Shown: positions 42,306 through 55,035 of the stretch, piece by piece
Layout of the letters: every line of letters begins with the position of its first letter
Numbering within the stretch: the first letter of the stretch is position 1
Program-made: the position numbers and the translations under genes
Notes under the pieces: generated by a model
The model's database searches: none
What the model was told of the DNA's origin: nothing
Seen by the model: the letters and a program-made list of their open reading frames with translations, nothing else
Origin: Muscardinus avellanarius
Lineage: Eukaryota > Chordata > Mammalia > Rodentia > Gliridae
Length of the DNA: 64,000 nucleotides
Assembly: GCA_963383645.1 (NCBI GenBank)
Contig: OY726563.1
Span: forward strand, 28,614,821 to 28,678,820
Direction of reading: 5' to 3'

Positions 42306-43156
42306 CTAGCAGAATTCTTTGTGGTGCAAAAGTGACTTTAATATTTATTGCAAGATTTTTTGGGCTACAATGGTTATTTGAACTGAAATATTAAAAGTTG
42401 TTACTGAAAAGAGTAAAGGTACATTTTTACCCCTTCCTTTGTTCTGTTTGAACTTTGTAAAAGCCTGGCCAAGTCATTTGACATCTCACAATATATCTGA
42501 CAACCTTTTACTGTCTTGAGAATATGCTCAAGCTTGATAAGTAGAATACATCAGATTTCACTGATTTTATTTCATTTCTGTATTTGTTATTAGAAATACG
42601 TAAATAAAAGTAGGTTAAATATTATTTAGAGTGTTGGATATTGACATTTATTAAAAAGATTATTTAGGTGGTGCTATTCATGGGTGAGGCTTGCAGTTTT
42701 GGAAATACTTTTTGAGCCAATGCTTTGTCAAGTTTGAAATCTTTCACTTCTGTGGATGATAGAGGCTGCACACTAGCACTCCTGTCATGATATCACACAT
42801 AGAGACTGATTTTCAGGATAAAATTGAGAGAAGAAAAGAAAATGGGAGATGGTATCTTTGACAAGTAAATATTTACAATTTATGTACTATAGTTTTTATC
42901 TAAAAAAATAATAAAAATTGATTTTGAATTCAGATAGGTTTTCCAAAAAGTATTGTGAAATTACTACCATCATTTAAGTTTTGAAAGCAGAATAATTCTG
43001 TAGATAGCAAGCAGGTTAAAGAAATTATTTAACTTTAGGATTTAATTAAATCTCCAATCTGATATGTGTATTACTATTTTAAATTATATGTATCTACAAC
43101 ATTTAATGAATCTTTATGTTTTTGCTGCAGTAAAAATATGATTCAGGCAATTTGAT
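42306..43156. other. Unique AT-rich sequence
   Basis: No feature recognised. Confidence 0.4.
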
Positions 43157-43338
43157 ATATTTTAGATGGTGGAGTTTGAACCCAGGGGCATTCTACCTCT
43201 GAACTATATCGCCAACCCCTCTCTTTTATTTTGAAACAGTATGTTGGTAAAATTCTGAGCTAGCCTTAAACCTGGGATTCTCTTGTCTCAGCCTCTGAAG
43301 TACTAGTATGACAGGTGAGTATTATCACACTTGGCTAG
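43157..43338 (-). mobile_element. B1-dID SINE, old
   Basis: GTGGAGTTTGAACCCAGGGG, CCTCTGAACTATATCGCC, 'tgtctcagcctctgaagtac'. Diverged. Confidence 0.75.
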
Positions 43339-43364
43339 GTGATTTGATTTTAAATTTTAAGTAT

Positions 43365-44985
43365 GGAGGATTGAAGATGGTGGAATTGAGGAAGGCAGGA
43401 TGTTTCAATTGCTTTGAGACTCATAACTATCCAGCCAGTGAGAATACTGCTTCTCAACAAGTGAAAACAAGCAGTTAGAACTCAACAGAAACAGTTAAAA
43501 CATGATCTAATTGGAAGTGGAACAGAGAGAAAAGGACAGAAAAGAGCTCCATGCATCTTATCCGGTGAGCAGATCATTGAAGTGAGTGCCATCTTAGTGA
43601 GCCTGCACAAGAGATGGAATCGTCAAGAAACAAGTAGCTCACAATGACCAAATCTAGCAAAAAAAAAGTTAAATCTGTTGAACCAGTGATTTCAGAGAAA
43701 CAACACCAAAAGTAATCACATTCTTCTTTTCATGCTTGGAGATTCTCCAGACCATCCAGCCAAACCACCCAATGAACTTCTGAGGCTTCAGTGAAGTCTT
43801 TTCAGCCAAGAAATGACAGGCTCTTTTTGCTGGCACTCAAGTGGCTACAATCCACATTTTCAACACCACTGTGACTCTCCAGACAACTGAGATCAACTGT
43901 CAAGTGAATTGCTGTGGCTGCAGCTAAAACTCATCAGGACCAAGAAACTACACAAACTTCTTTTAGGGACCAGAAGAGCTACAACAGAGTTCATCAAGAA
44001 CATTAATTTACAAATAAAACCAGTGGGAGCCTGTACTTATGCAAGAACTTGAATGGCAATGAACAATTTTATGGGGTCTGTACGTTCACAAACCATCCCT
44101 CTGGATGTGAGGGGGCTACAGTTAGAATCAACAAAAAGTTGAATTAATACAGTCTCAGATTCTACTCAGGGAGGAACTGGAGTTTGCAGTTCTCCTGACC
44201 TCTGCAAGGTCTCCAGGACACAGGTTCAGAAGGCTATAAACTCTCACCTAGGAGTGTTTGAACACCACATGCACCAAGGCTGGTGTACAGCAAGGTGTTA
44301 AATGATTGTAGCTGCATACAGCAGCAAAGGTGCCCCTAGAGCTAAATAACTAGGCTGCCTAAGCCTTGTACTCAAAACATATCACTCCCTGGAATAATCT
44401 AGGCTCCAAAAGCAGTAGGGCCAGAGGTCCATCAGGGTTTTATATGGTCACAGATGGCACACCAGCAGCGGTGTCTCTGGGGCAATTTGGCTCAGAGAGC
44501 CCCACTGCATTCTGGGAATGCAACTCTCTCTTTCAGCCAGCAGAGTTTATACCTGGTGAGCATACATGTAAATAGATGACAGTGTTCCATGTGCTTGTAA
44601 AAAGTAGATCAGTTGTGATGGCCCTGGGGCATCAAAGCTTAGTCTGCTGGGCCACATGATTGAAACATTATAATTGCTGACCCATATATATGGATGCTAG
44701 ATACCAGTGTTCTGCATAGTTTCATGTGTTTGCATCTAGCAGAGCAGTGGTGGTATGTCTGGTCCATTATATTTAAGCCAGCAGGCATCAGGCTCTGAAT
44801 AAGACATTATAGTCTTTGGCCCTGCTGAGTTTTGTGTCAAGAGACTGACTCAAAAGTCTGATTATATGAGACAGATTAGTTGAGGCAAATATATTATAAA
44901 GGGACAACAAACAGACATAGGACTCCCACAAGAAAAGGAAGAAGACATCAAGACAACAGAGTTATGAAACTGAGAATTCTGAAAT
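43365..44985 (+). promoter_or_regulatory. Older L1 5'UTR
   Basis: Starts near GAAGATGGTGGAATTGAG at 43374, the YY1-type start (AAGATGG) of many L1s. Followed by 1.6 kb without frames. Different from the CpG-rich promoter of the younger L1s at both window ends. Confidence 0.6.
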
Positions 44986-45376
44986 CATTACCATTAAGAC
45001 CAATGAAAAAACATTAAACTCCAAAAAAAAAAAAAAAAAACTATGGAGATTGCCAATAATGAGAAGCAGAAAATGCCAGAAAGAGAATTTAGAATTTTGA
45101 TTTTTAGTATAATCAAAGGCCTTAGAAGCAAAATGAGAGAAAGTGGGCAGGATAAAAAACATAGCCAAATCTGGGTGTGGTGGCACACGCTTGTAATCCC
45201 CGTGCTTGGGAGGCTGAGACAGGAGGTTTGCACAAGTTCGAAGTCAACCTCAGCTACTTAGTGAGGCTCTCAGCAACTTAGTGAGACCCTGTTACCAAAT
45301 AAAATATAAAATAGGTCTGGGAGTATAGCCCAGAGGTAGAAAGCCCCTGGGTTCCACTCCCAGTACCACCAAAAAA

Positions 45377-45415
<39 letters not shown>

Positions 45416-46150
45416 AAAATAAACATATCAATAGAGAAATTGAGGCAATAAGTAAGAACCAAAATGAGACTCTGAGCAAAATAAAGTAGAAAATAAATGA
45501 AATAAAGATCTCAATAGAATGACACCTGGCAGACTAGAACACATGGAAAATAGCCTCACTTATGGAAGAAAACTCATTCAAAACTGACTACAATGTCAAC
45601 AATATAGAGAAGACATACATAAACACTACTAGAATATTCAAGAAATATGGTAAAACATAAAATACCTATAGATAATAGAGAATAGTCATAAAAGAAATAC
45701 CTTGCTATCAATAGGCATTAGAAACTTCCTCAGTGAAATAGCATCAGAGAAATATCCAAACACAGAAAATGAGATGGACATCCTAATACAGGAGACATTC
45801 GAAAACCCAGTAAGACAAGATTAAAACACTTCTCCATGCAAGATAATAATAAAAATGACTAACATAAAGGCCAAGAAGAGAATCTAAAATGCATCAAGAA
45901 CAAAATAAGTGTTGGCATGCAGAGGCAAAAAGGAGGAATCATCTGGACTTCTCAAGTCTTGAAAGCCAGAAGAGATTGTTATGATATACTACAAACCCTG
46001 AAAGTAAACAACTTCCAATCAAGGCTGCTATATTCAGCAAAAATATCTTTTAAAATTAACAAAGCAATAACAATCTTGTAAGATGAGCAGACACTAGAAG
46101 AATTTGTGCCTATCAAGCTGGAACTAGAGAAAAAACTTAAGAAATAAAAC
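44986..46150 (+). pseudogene. L1 ORF1 pseudogene, split by a SINE
   Basis: ORF1 start region (AATGAGAAGCAGAAAATGCC about 45058) is cut by a SINE at 45165-45415. It resumes with coiled-coil text (AAATTGAGGCAATAAGTAAG) and the C-terminal domain (GCATGCAGAGGCAAAAAGG about 45914; 'aaaccctgaaagtaaacaac' about 45992). Frameshifts and stops. Confidence 0.7.
45165..45415 (+). mobile_element. B1-dID SINE, type B, with (AAAT)n tail
   Basis: GGGTGTGGTGGCACACGC, TCAGCTACTTAGTGAGGCTC, AGCCCAGAGGTAGAAAGCCC, then about ten AAAT units at 45374-45412. Inserted in L1 ORF1. Confidence 0.88.
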
Positions 46151-46249
46151 ACAAGAAAAAAATAAATACCAGAAACAGAGAAGGAGCTAATTTCATATGT
46201 TCAGCAACTAAGCAAAGGATAAATAACACTATATCAAAAAGAAAATATA

Positions 46250-48383
46250 ACTCAAAATGATATAAATAAAATCATATCTTAATAATTACATTGAATGTAA
46301 AAGGTCTGAACTACTCAATTAAAAGCCATAGACAAAGTTTTAATTAAAAAAATAATAAGCCAACTACTGCTTGCAAAACCCCACCTTATAAAGATAGACT
46401 TTAGTTAGAGATGAAAGGATAGAAAGTGACATTCCATGCAAACAAAGATTGAAAACAAATAGGGGTAGCAATTCTCATATTTGACAAAGCAGAATTTAAG
46501 ACAAAACTTATCAGAAGAGACAAAGCAGGAACTTCTAATAAAAGGAACAACTCAACAAGAAAGTAAAATGATATTAAATATTTATGCACCAAATGTAGGT
46601 CCACCACTTTTATAAAACAAATTATTTAGGACATTAGGTCTCAGAATCCAATACAATAATTTTGGGAGCCTTCAATTTACTTCTCACACCATTAAATCAA
46701 TCATTCTAAATTTATTAAAATATTAATAAAGACTCTCCATGGGTAAAGTACACTATAAAACAAATGGACTTAATAGGTGTATCAAGAATACCCCAGCCAA
46801 CAACAGCTAAATACATTCTTCTCTGCTGTTCATGGAGCCTTTTCCAAAATAGACGATTATCTGGGCTACAAAACAAGTACCAACAAATTTAATAAATATA
46901 ATTTCTTGCAACATTTCAGACTATCATAAAATGAAAGTAAAAGTGAACAACAGGAAGACCAAAAGAAATTATATAAATACATGGAGACTAAATGATATAC
47001 TTTTAAATGACTGAGTCATAGAAGAAATAAGGAAATAAATAAATAGAATTAAATCAAAATAAAAACACAATGAACCAAAATCTAGAGGACACTTTGAAGT
47101 TGGTTTTAAGAAGAAATTTGTAGCACTAAGTGTCCACATGAGAAAAACAAAAAGTCACCAAATAAACAAACTAATGTCATACCTCAATGCCATAAAAAAC
47201 AGAAAAAGACTAATCCTAAAGCTAGTAGAGAACAGGATATAATTAAAATCAGATATCAATAAATAGAGAATAAAGAATATAAAAAGCCAACAAGACAGAA
47301 ATCTGTTTCTTTGAAAAGATAAATAAGGTTAATAAATCTTTACCCAACCAAGTCAGAAAAAGAGATACTCAACCCAAATTATTGAAGTATTTAGGAAAAA
47401 GGAGGTAGCAGCACAGACAATAGAGAAATTCAAAACACCATAAAAACTATTTGAAAAATTTAGAGTACAATAAATTGGGAACTGAGTACAGTTTCTGTCA
47501 TAAAAGATATCGACATATTTCTAGACACATACAACCTACCAAAATTAAACCAATGTTATATAGAAAATATAACCAACAGCAAAAAAGGCATAGAAAGAGC
47601 AATAAAAATCTTCATCATAAAAGCCCAGGTGTCACTGATATCTACAAAACTTTTATAGAAGAGCAAAGCTCAATATTTCACAAATTATTCAGTGAAATAA
47701 GAAGAGAAGAAATTCTTCTAAACTTTTTTATGAGGCCAGTATGACCTTAATACCAAAAGTGAATAAAGATAGATCAATAAAAGGAAACTACAAAAAAATC
47801 CTTGATAAACATATATGTAAAAATTATTAAGAAAATCCTAGTGATAGTCATGCAAAACCAAATCAAGAAAATAGTACACCATGACCAAGTCAGTTTCATT
47901 TTAGGGGTGCAAGGCTGGTTCAAAATATGCAAATCAATACAACATATACAAATCACCACATAAATAGAACTAAGGACAAAAACCACGTGAACAGCTATAT
48001 TGATGCTTAAAAAAATTGAAAAAATCAAACACCCATTGATTTAAAAACATTACAAAAATCAGAAGAGAAGAAACTTACCTGGACATCATAAAGGCAATAT
48101 GCAATAACCCAAAACCACCATGATATTGAATAATTAAAAATTGTGAGAATTTCCTTTAAAATCAGAGAAAATCCGTGTGTGGTGGTTCATGCTTGCAATC
48201 TCAGTACTTTAGAAGCTGAGACAGTATTACAAGTTCATGGCCAACCTCAGACACTTATTGAGGCCCTCCGCAACTTATTGATATCCTCTTTAAAAATAAA
48301 AAATAAAATAAAGCTGGAAATTTAGTTCAGAGGCATAGTGTCCCTGGGTTCAGTCCCCAGTACTGTGCACTGTGCACATGCGC

Positions 48384-48415
<32 letters not shown>

Positions 48416-49790
48416 AAAAAAAGACAAGGGTGCCAAATATTAAGACTCTTTTTTTTTCAATATAGTACTCCATCTAACCAAAGTGATAAGGCAAGAAAAT
48501 AAATTCAAAGCAATATAAATAGAAAAAAGTAACTGACATTATCTCTCTTTGCAGATCTCATAACTCCATATTTAGAACACCAAAAACAATCATCCAAAAG
48601 ACTTCTAGAACTGATTAAGAAATTTATAAATATAGTGATATACAAAATCAACCTAAAAAAAAACTCAGTAGCTTTTGTATATGCCTTCCATGAATCCACT
48701 GAAAAAGAAATCCAGTAAAGGAACTCCATTTGTAATAATCTCAAAAAACAACAACATACCTAGGAATAAATCTAACCAAGATGATAAAAGCATCTGTATA
48801 GTGAAAATTTTAAAAAAAAGCACTAAAGAAAGAAATTGAAGATCTTAAAAGAAGGAAAGATCTTTGATGTTCTTGGATAGACAGAATAAATGTTATCAAA
48901 ATGACCATTCTGCCAAAAGCCATCTACAGATTCCATGAAATTTTCATCAAAACACCCAATGTTATTCTTCACAGAGCTATAAAAATCAGTCTTAAATTTT
49001 ATATAAACAAACAAAAGACTCAGAATAGCAAAACAATTCTCAGTAATAATAACCATGCAAGAGTCTTAACAGTATCTGACTTCAATTTATACTACAGAAT
49101 CATAATAATAAAAAAGCATGAAATTGGCACAAAAACAGACATATTGACCAATGGAAGAAAATAGAAGTTACAGAAACAAATTCACATTCTTATAGCCAGT
49201 TAATTTTCAGAAATCATTGACATAAACATACACTGGATAAAAGGCACCATTTTCAACAAATAGTATTATTTTTAAAACTGTTTATGCATTTGTAGAAAAA
49301 TGGAAGTAAATCCATACCTCTCATTCTGCAAAGGAGCTAATGCAAAAATAGATCGAAGATCTGGAAATTAGACAAGATACTTTGAAATTACTAGAGGAAA
49401 GCCAGAATCCCAACACTAGCATAAAGGCATAAATAGACACATCATTTTTCCTTAATATGACCTCTAAGGCACAAGAAATTAAATTTGAGTACTAATAAAT
49501 GTGATTGCATTAAACTAAAAGTTCTGTTATCAAAAGAAAAAAATCAGGATTCTAAAAGGAGAGCCTATAGAATGAGAGAAGATCTTTGCCAACTATTCTT
49601 CTGATAGAGGACAAATATTTAGAATATACAAAGTCTTTAAAAGTTCTAAGACTTTCTTTAAAGTTTAAAAAAAATTAATTTGATGTTTTAAAAAAAGCCA
49701 AATAACTCAATCAAAAATGGGCAATTGAACTAAATGTACATTTCACAGAAGAAAAAATACAAAAGACTAATGTTATAGTTAAATATGGAA
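46250..49790 (+). pseudogene. L1 ORF2 pseudogene (endonuclease, RT, C-terminal)
   Basis: Endonuclease text (46441-46960: 'gtagcaattctcatatttgac', 'ccattaaatcaatcattc', GGCTACAAAACAAGTACC) is followed by RT (47800-48120: AAGTCAGTTTCATTTTAGGG, 'aaatatgcaaatcaatac'). The C-terminal part is at 48480-49790 (ATTCTGCCAAAAGCCATCTA, 'gaagatctttgccaactattc'). The protein would nick DNA and reverse-transcribe L1 RNA. Here it has many stops and a SINE at 48172-48412, and the 3'UTR is missing. Confidence 0.75.
48172..48412 (+). mobile_element. B1-dID SINE, old, with (CA)n tail
   Basis: 'cgtgtgtggtggttcatgc', CTCAGACACTTATTGAGGCC, TTCAGTCCCCAGTACTG, then (CA)n at 48382-48412. Confidence 0.8.
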
Positions 49791-49799
49791 TGATCCTTT

Positions 49800-50060
49800 G
49801 AATAGCTTATAAACTTGTGTTGGGAGCTGATGTCATTGGGTCATGTGGGTTGTAATTTTAGATAAATCAGTTATTAGATAAATCTATAGTGGATTTTTCT
49901 GGATACTGACCTAGGCCAATAGGATGTGGCTAGAGAAGATGGGTCTTTGGGTGGTGTGGCTTTAGGAATTATATGCTTTTCCTTCTCCCGTTGAACATTC
50001 TCTTTCTTTCATCATCCATGTTACAGTTTTAGCAGTGTGGAGGGCTATTTTCCTTGATAG
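49800..50060 (+). mobile_element. LTR-like fragment, related to 53760-53960
   Basis: TTAGGAATTATATGC ... CCTTCTCC ... CTCTTTCTTTCA here matches TTAGAAATTATATATGG ... CCTCCCC ... CTCTTTCTTTCA at 53840-53890. Probably the LTR of a MaLR-like element. Confidence 0.45.
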
Positions 50061-50116
50061 AATCAATATGTTGAATCAGAAAATTAAAAGTAATAGACAG
50101 CTAAGTTGCAGCTTAA

Positions 50117-50984
50117 CCAAATCTTTTTTATTGGTGCATTGTATTCATACATCTTAATGGGATACAAGATGGTGAAGACATACATGCACACATCACTCAA
50201 TTAGCCCTTAACCAGTTCCTGCCCAATTCCCTCCCCTTCCCTTTTTCTCATATTTGGCTTAGTGATTGACATTGATATGTTTATTAAAGTACATCATGTG
50301 CATTAGAGGATTTCCCTCTTCCCCACTCCTATCCCCTCAGTTAGGTGACCTTATTTGCCCATCTATAGATTTTCATTCTTCATCTAGAGTTCTTCCTAGG
50401 GCCCATTCTCTCCCTAGATTTTGCATATTATGGACAGCATGTGATTTCTTATTTTTTTGTGATTGACTAATCTCACTTAGCATGATGTCCTCCAGTTCTA
50501 TACATTCCCCTGTAAATGATGAAATTGTGTTTTATTTATGGTTGAATAAAATTCCATTGTGTATATATCCCATAGTTTTGTAATCCATTTATCTGTTGAT
50601 GAACATCTTGGATGGTTCCATAGTTTTTCAATGGTAAATTGTGGATCTATGAACATAGATATGCATGCATTAGTTTGGTAGTTTGGTTTTCTTTCTTTTG
50701 GGTAGATACCCAAGAACGGTATTTCTGGATCAAATGGTAGATTTTTTCCCATTCTTCTGAGGATACTACATACTGTTTTTTAAAGTGGTTGCACTAATTT
50801 TCAATACCACCAACAATGTTTTAGAGTTCCCACATCTACACATCCTCACCAGCATTTGTTGTTTTTTGTGTTTTGAATGATTGCCATTATAGTTGGGGTT
50901 AAGTGAAATTTTGAGGTAGTTTTGATTTACATCTCTCTGATTGCTAATGATATTGAGCATTTTAATGCATTTATTGACCATTTA
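50117..50984 (-). mobile_element. L1 with 5' inversion: antisense 3' part
   Basis: Poly(T) edge, TTGGTGCATTGTATTCATAC, full 3'UTR, then ORF2 end (minus 50752-50498: FDPEIPFLGIYPKERK; HPRCSSTDKWITKLW). Flips at 50984/50985. Confidence 0.85.
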
Positions 50985-51530
50985 AATTCTCAGAAATAAA
51001 TCTACACACAGCCAATTTACTTTTGACAAAGGGGCCCAAAACACACATTGGAAAAAAGATAGTCTGTTCAACAAATGGCAATAGCAATACTGGTTAACCA
51101 TATGTAGAAAATTGGAAATAAATCCCACTTTCCCATTGGGCATAAGAGTCAATTCAAAATGGATCAAAGACTTAGAAATTATATCAGAGACCTTGAGAAT
51201 ACTTAAAGAGTGCATAGGTTCAAAACTGCAACACATAGGCACAGATAAAACCTTTCTCAACAAGACCTCAAAGGCATGAGAAACTAAAAGATGAGTCAGT
51301 ACATGGAATTTCATTACACTGAAGAGCATCTGTACAGAAAAGGAAACTATCAAGAACTACAAGCAAGAGCCAACAGAATAAGAGAAGATTTTTGCCAACT
51401 ATTTCTCCAATAAAGAACTAATATCTAGAATATACAGAGACCTCAAATAACTCACCACTAAGAAAACAAATTACCCATTCAAAAATGGGAAAGTGAACTA
51501 GACACTTCACAAAGGAAGAAATTAAAGAAA
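50985..51530 (+). mobile_element. L1 with 5' inversion: sense part
   Basis: ATCTACACACAGCCAATTTA to 'tagacacttcacaaagg'. This is the ORF2 C-terminal segment that adjoins the 50117-50984 part in an intact L1, but in the opposite direction. Possible short target duplication AAATCTTT near 50112-50119 and 51530-51537. Confidence 0.85.
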
Positions 51531-51536
51531 TCTTTA

Positions 51537-52379
51537 CTACAAAGTTAGTAGGATATAGAAAGGAAAGAGAAGAGCTGCATGTCAGAAAGACATGCTGGAG
51601 AGTTCAAAAATGAAACTCTGCCTCCTATATTTGACTATAGCCCTTACATATAGTTTTATTTATCAACATTACCAAGAAAGTCAGCTAGTAACTTATTTCT
51701 TAGACAGGTAATTCCTTCTTTTCTAGTGATACTTGCTAAGTACAGGGGTTAATAACCTAACTTTTTATACCTCTTTTGTATTGATCTGTATGGGTTGCCT
51801 ATCAGTTATGGATACACCGAAGTAATACATGGAGTTTATACTTCACATACCAAGGCTATGTCACAAAGAGGAAGGAAACAGAAGCACTAATTACAGCGAG
51901 TGCAGCTGTGTATAATTTCTAAGAGAAAATCATGAGGCTCTTGTTACCTTTATGGCCTTAAAATTTGCTGGGCAGAGTCACCATAATCTTTTGGCTTTTA
52001 ATTTGTTCTCTCTATATATTTTAGGATTAAAGGCTTTAGTTACTTTTATGTATATTTAAGGCCAAATAATTTAATTGCCTCTACATTCTTACTATAGGTT
52101 AACATCAAGATAGAGGAGAGAGGAATGGAACTTCTGATGTGTAACAGGCAAAGCTGCATTTTTCCCTTCCCGAGTGCCTGTGTAACATCCAGGCTCTGAC
52201 TGCCTTTTACATATTTATTGGAAAAAATATCAGAACAATTTCCAATACAGGCACAATGTGAGAAGCACAGCCAATATTTTCTCTACTTTTAACTATCATG
52301 TCCTAAATTTCCACAGTTCCTGGAATTAACATGTATTTTAAGTTACATGGTCAATCTTTTAGATTATAGCTGTACGAAT
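51537..52379. other. Unique or old LTR sequence
   Basis: No gene. The right end ('ttacatggtcaatcttttagattatag', then GCTGACCAGAACA) resembles the end of a MaLR LTR. Confidence 0.4.
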
Positions 52380-53760
52380 GCTGACCAGAACAAAATTTGT
52401 TACCAAAGGTGGGGTTGCTGAAATATTTAAATATGATGTGGACTGTGATTGTTTGGAACTGGTTTGTGAGAGGAAATTGAAAGGGGAAGAATGTAGCAGG
52501 AAAGGTGTCTTGTAGAAAATGTGATCAGGAGGTTTTGAAGGACAAAGAGGACTTCATAGTACAAGTAGAGGCAACATATAATACACTTTGGCAAAAAATT
52601 TGTCCACATTTTTTCCATGTCATGAAACTTTGTGTTAGTCCAAATTTAATGATGGTCTTATTAATAAACTAGAATATTAAATACCAAGACAAAAATATCA
52701 AAAGTGTATTATGGACATTGTTGTCCATGTTCAAAGAATTGTAAACAAAATTTTCAGGTGGAAAGTAAAGCAGAATGACTTTATAGATTTGCAGTTTGTT
52801 TGGAAAGTCATGTGTTAAGCTGGGACACAGAGAAATGTACTATAAAAGAAATAGAGCTAAAGAGCATTAAATGCTTTGATTAGAAACAGAAAGAAATGTT
52901 GCCTTGCTTGAGGCAGGCCACTGTCTATTATGGGTAAATGGTCATTTTTGGTCAAGATGGAAGCAGACCCAGGACTGCTATGATGGGGATGGGCTGTACC
53001 ATGATTGAGATGGAGATGATTACAGCAGCAGTGATTATAGAGGGCAACAACATTTTCTGTTGGTTATCTGTCTCAGACCCCATGTAATGTTGACTTTGCT
53101 ATGGAAGATTCCTCATAGCTTTCAAAGAAAGGCTGGAAAGCCAGGCAAGGTCAGAATCCCTGCAAGAATGCACAAATGGTACAATTAAAAATGCTGTGAA
53201 GTTGAATCCAAGGTTTCAAAAAAAGTCCTCTAGAAATGCCTGAAACATGGAAGGACCATGAGGAAAGGCTGCAAACTGGATGCCATGGAGCCAGGCTGGA
53301 AGATCCAATACACCACCCATTGGAATCAGTCCTTCCATGGGGTGGAGATGCCAAGGCCTCTTACAGATTTCTTATCACCAAGATAACAGAAATGGATCTG
53401 AAGGATAAAATGCCTGTCCTGCCAGATTTGATAGTGTTTTGATGCATTACTTCTTTAAAATCCACATGCTTATTCTGTGCCATTGTATATTAGATGAATG
53501 TAACTTGCTTTTTATTTTGATCTTCTTTGTCTTTTATAGAGGTGCACAAGGATGAACTCTGAGGCTTACAGGAGACTTTGAATTTGGGACTTTTCAGTGA
53601 TTATGGAACTGCTAAGACATTAGGAACTCTTAGAGAGGACTAAATGTATTTTATATTCTAAGCTAGGCTTAAAATTTTCAGAATTCAGGGGTAGAAAGTT
53701 TAGTTAGATATAGAAGGGCCTCTTGAAGAACTCATAAATTTTTGTTTGATGTTTATGTAA
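52380..53760 (+). mobile_element. MaLR-type internal sequence
   Basis: Starts like a MaLR interior (CAAAGGTGGGGTTGCTGAAA, 'tttggaactggtttgtgag'). Ends like one: 'aacttgctttttattttgatc', GGAGACTTTGAATTTGGGAC, TTTTCAGTGATTATGG, GAACTGCTAAGACATTAGG. Non-coding; such elements rely on ERVL-type helpers. Confidence 0.55.
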
Positions 53761-53960
53761 TTGTGTCTTGAGTGTTGTAATTCCAGCAGTGCATAAATTC
53801 ATAATGGATTTATATGGGTGGGTCCGTGAATATGCAGTCTTAGAAATTATATATGGTTCTTCCTCCCCTGATCACTCTTTCTTTCAGTCTGCATGATGTA
53901 AGAAACACAGTGAATGTGTTCTACCTCTCTCCAACTCTGGTCACCATACTCTAAGATCCA
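53761..53960 (+). mobile_element. MaLR-type LTR fragment
   Basis: Directly follows the internal 3' end: TGTTGTAATTCCAGCAG, 'ggatttatatgggtgggtcc', CTCTTTCTTTCAGTCTGC. Shares a block with 49800-50060. Confidence 0.45.
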
Positions 53961-54129
53961 TGGTTTCTGTATACATCTATTAGGTTAATTTAGTTTATAG
54001 TTTTCTTTTTTTTTTACATAGAAGAAAAAAATCTTTATAAATTCTATAGAATTCAGAAGGTATAGACAGTAGAATGGGATGAAAGTAGAATGAATGACAT
54101 CTCTTCTTAGTTTTCCATAAATTTACAAT

Positions 54130-54133
<4 letters not shown>

Positions 54134-54171
<38 letters not shown>
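54134..54171. repeat. (CA)n microsatellite
   Basis: About 19 CA units. Confidence 0.95.
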
Positions 54172-54172
<1 letters not shown>

Positions 54173-54227
54173 AAAAAGTTCTCTGTAAAATACAATTAAT
54201 CAAAAAGTAACATAATTAAACACATTA

Positions 54228-54456
54228 ACAGAGACCGGCATGGTGGTGATCACACACGCTTGTAATCCTAGCATTTGGGAGGCTGAGACCAGAGGATCGT
54301 GGTTCGCGGACAGCCTCAGCTACTTAGTGAGGCAGGCAGCTCAGTGAGAACCAGTTTCAAAAAAGAATAAAAAATATGGCAAGGGGTATAGCTCGGAGGT
54401 TGAATGCCCCTGGGTTCCATCCCCAGACCCCCCCACACACACACATACACACACAA
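54228..54456 (+). mobile_element. B1-dID SINE, type C
   Basis: Target duplication AAACACATTA at 54218-54227 and 54457-54466. ID part GGGTATAGCTCGGAGGTTG and CATCCCCAGACCCCCCC as in the copy at 25189. Confidence 0.92.
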
Positions 54457-54869
54457 AAACACATTATAAGATTGCTTTCTAATAGTCGACTTCTAGAACA
54501 ATCTGTAATTTACACAGCTATTTTCATTCTGCATTTCTGAGAGCCTGTTAATTCTTTGGTCTCCATTTCATTTAAATGGTTGCTAGAAACAAAGCTCCTC
54601 CCCCATTTATCCATCAGTTTTTAATTCATAAAATATGTACCAGAATAGTCTGCTTGTACTGTCATTGTCATCTATCACCAGAACCATTATTTTGTCTGCT
54701 TTCTTGCCTCTTCCTTTATATTCTGATATTTCATATCTCTGCATTAGAACCTGTCTTTATGACATTGGACAAAGGGCATTTAGGTCTTACAGTCTTTTCA
54801 CTTAGAATAAAAGCAAATTATTTCCCACTGTTTCTGAAGCCCTTACTTATCTGATTTCAGTTTCCATCT

Positions 54870-55035
54870 TTTATTATATTCCATCTTTCCACCTTTCACT
54901 GGGCCCATGTTATACTAACCTTTCTGTTTGTCTAACATGCTAAGCTTGGGTCCTGCCTCATGCCTTTCCTGGGATGCCCTAAACAAGAGTGGCTTTTTCT
55001 CCTTTAGGTCTCAGACCAAATGTCAGATCTCTAGA
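54870..55035 (+). mobile_element. L2 fragment
   Basis: AACATGCTAAGCTTGGGTCC TGCCTCATGCC ... TTTAGGTCTCAGACCAAATG TC follows the L2 consensus order (CCTGCCTCAGGGCC ... AGGTCTCAGCTCAAATGTC). Confidence 0.6.
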
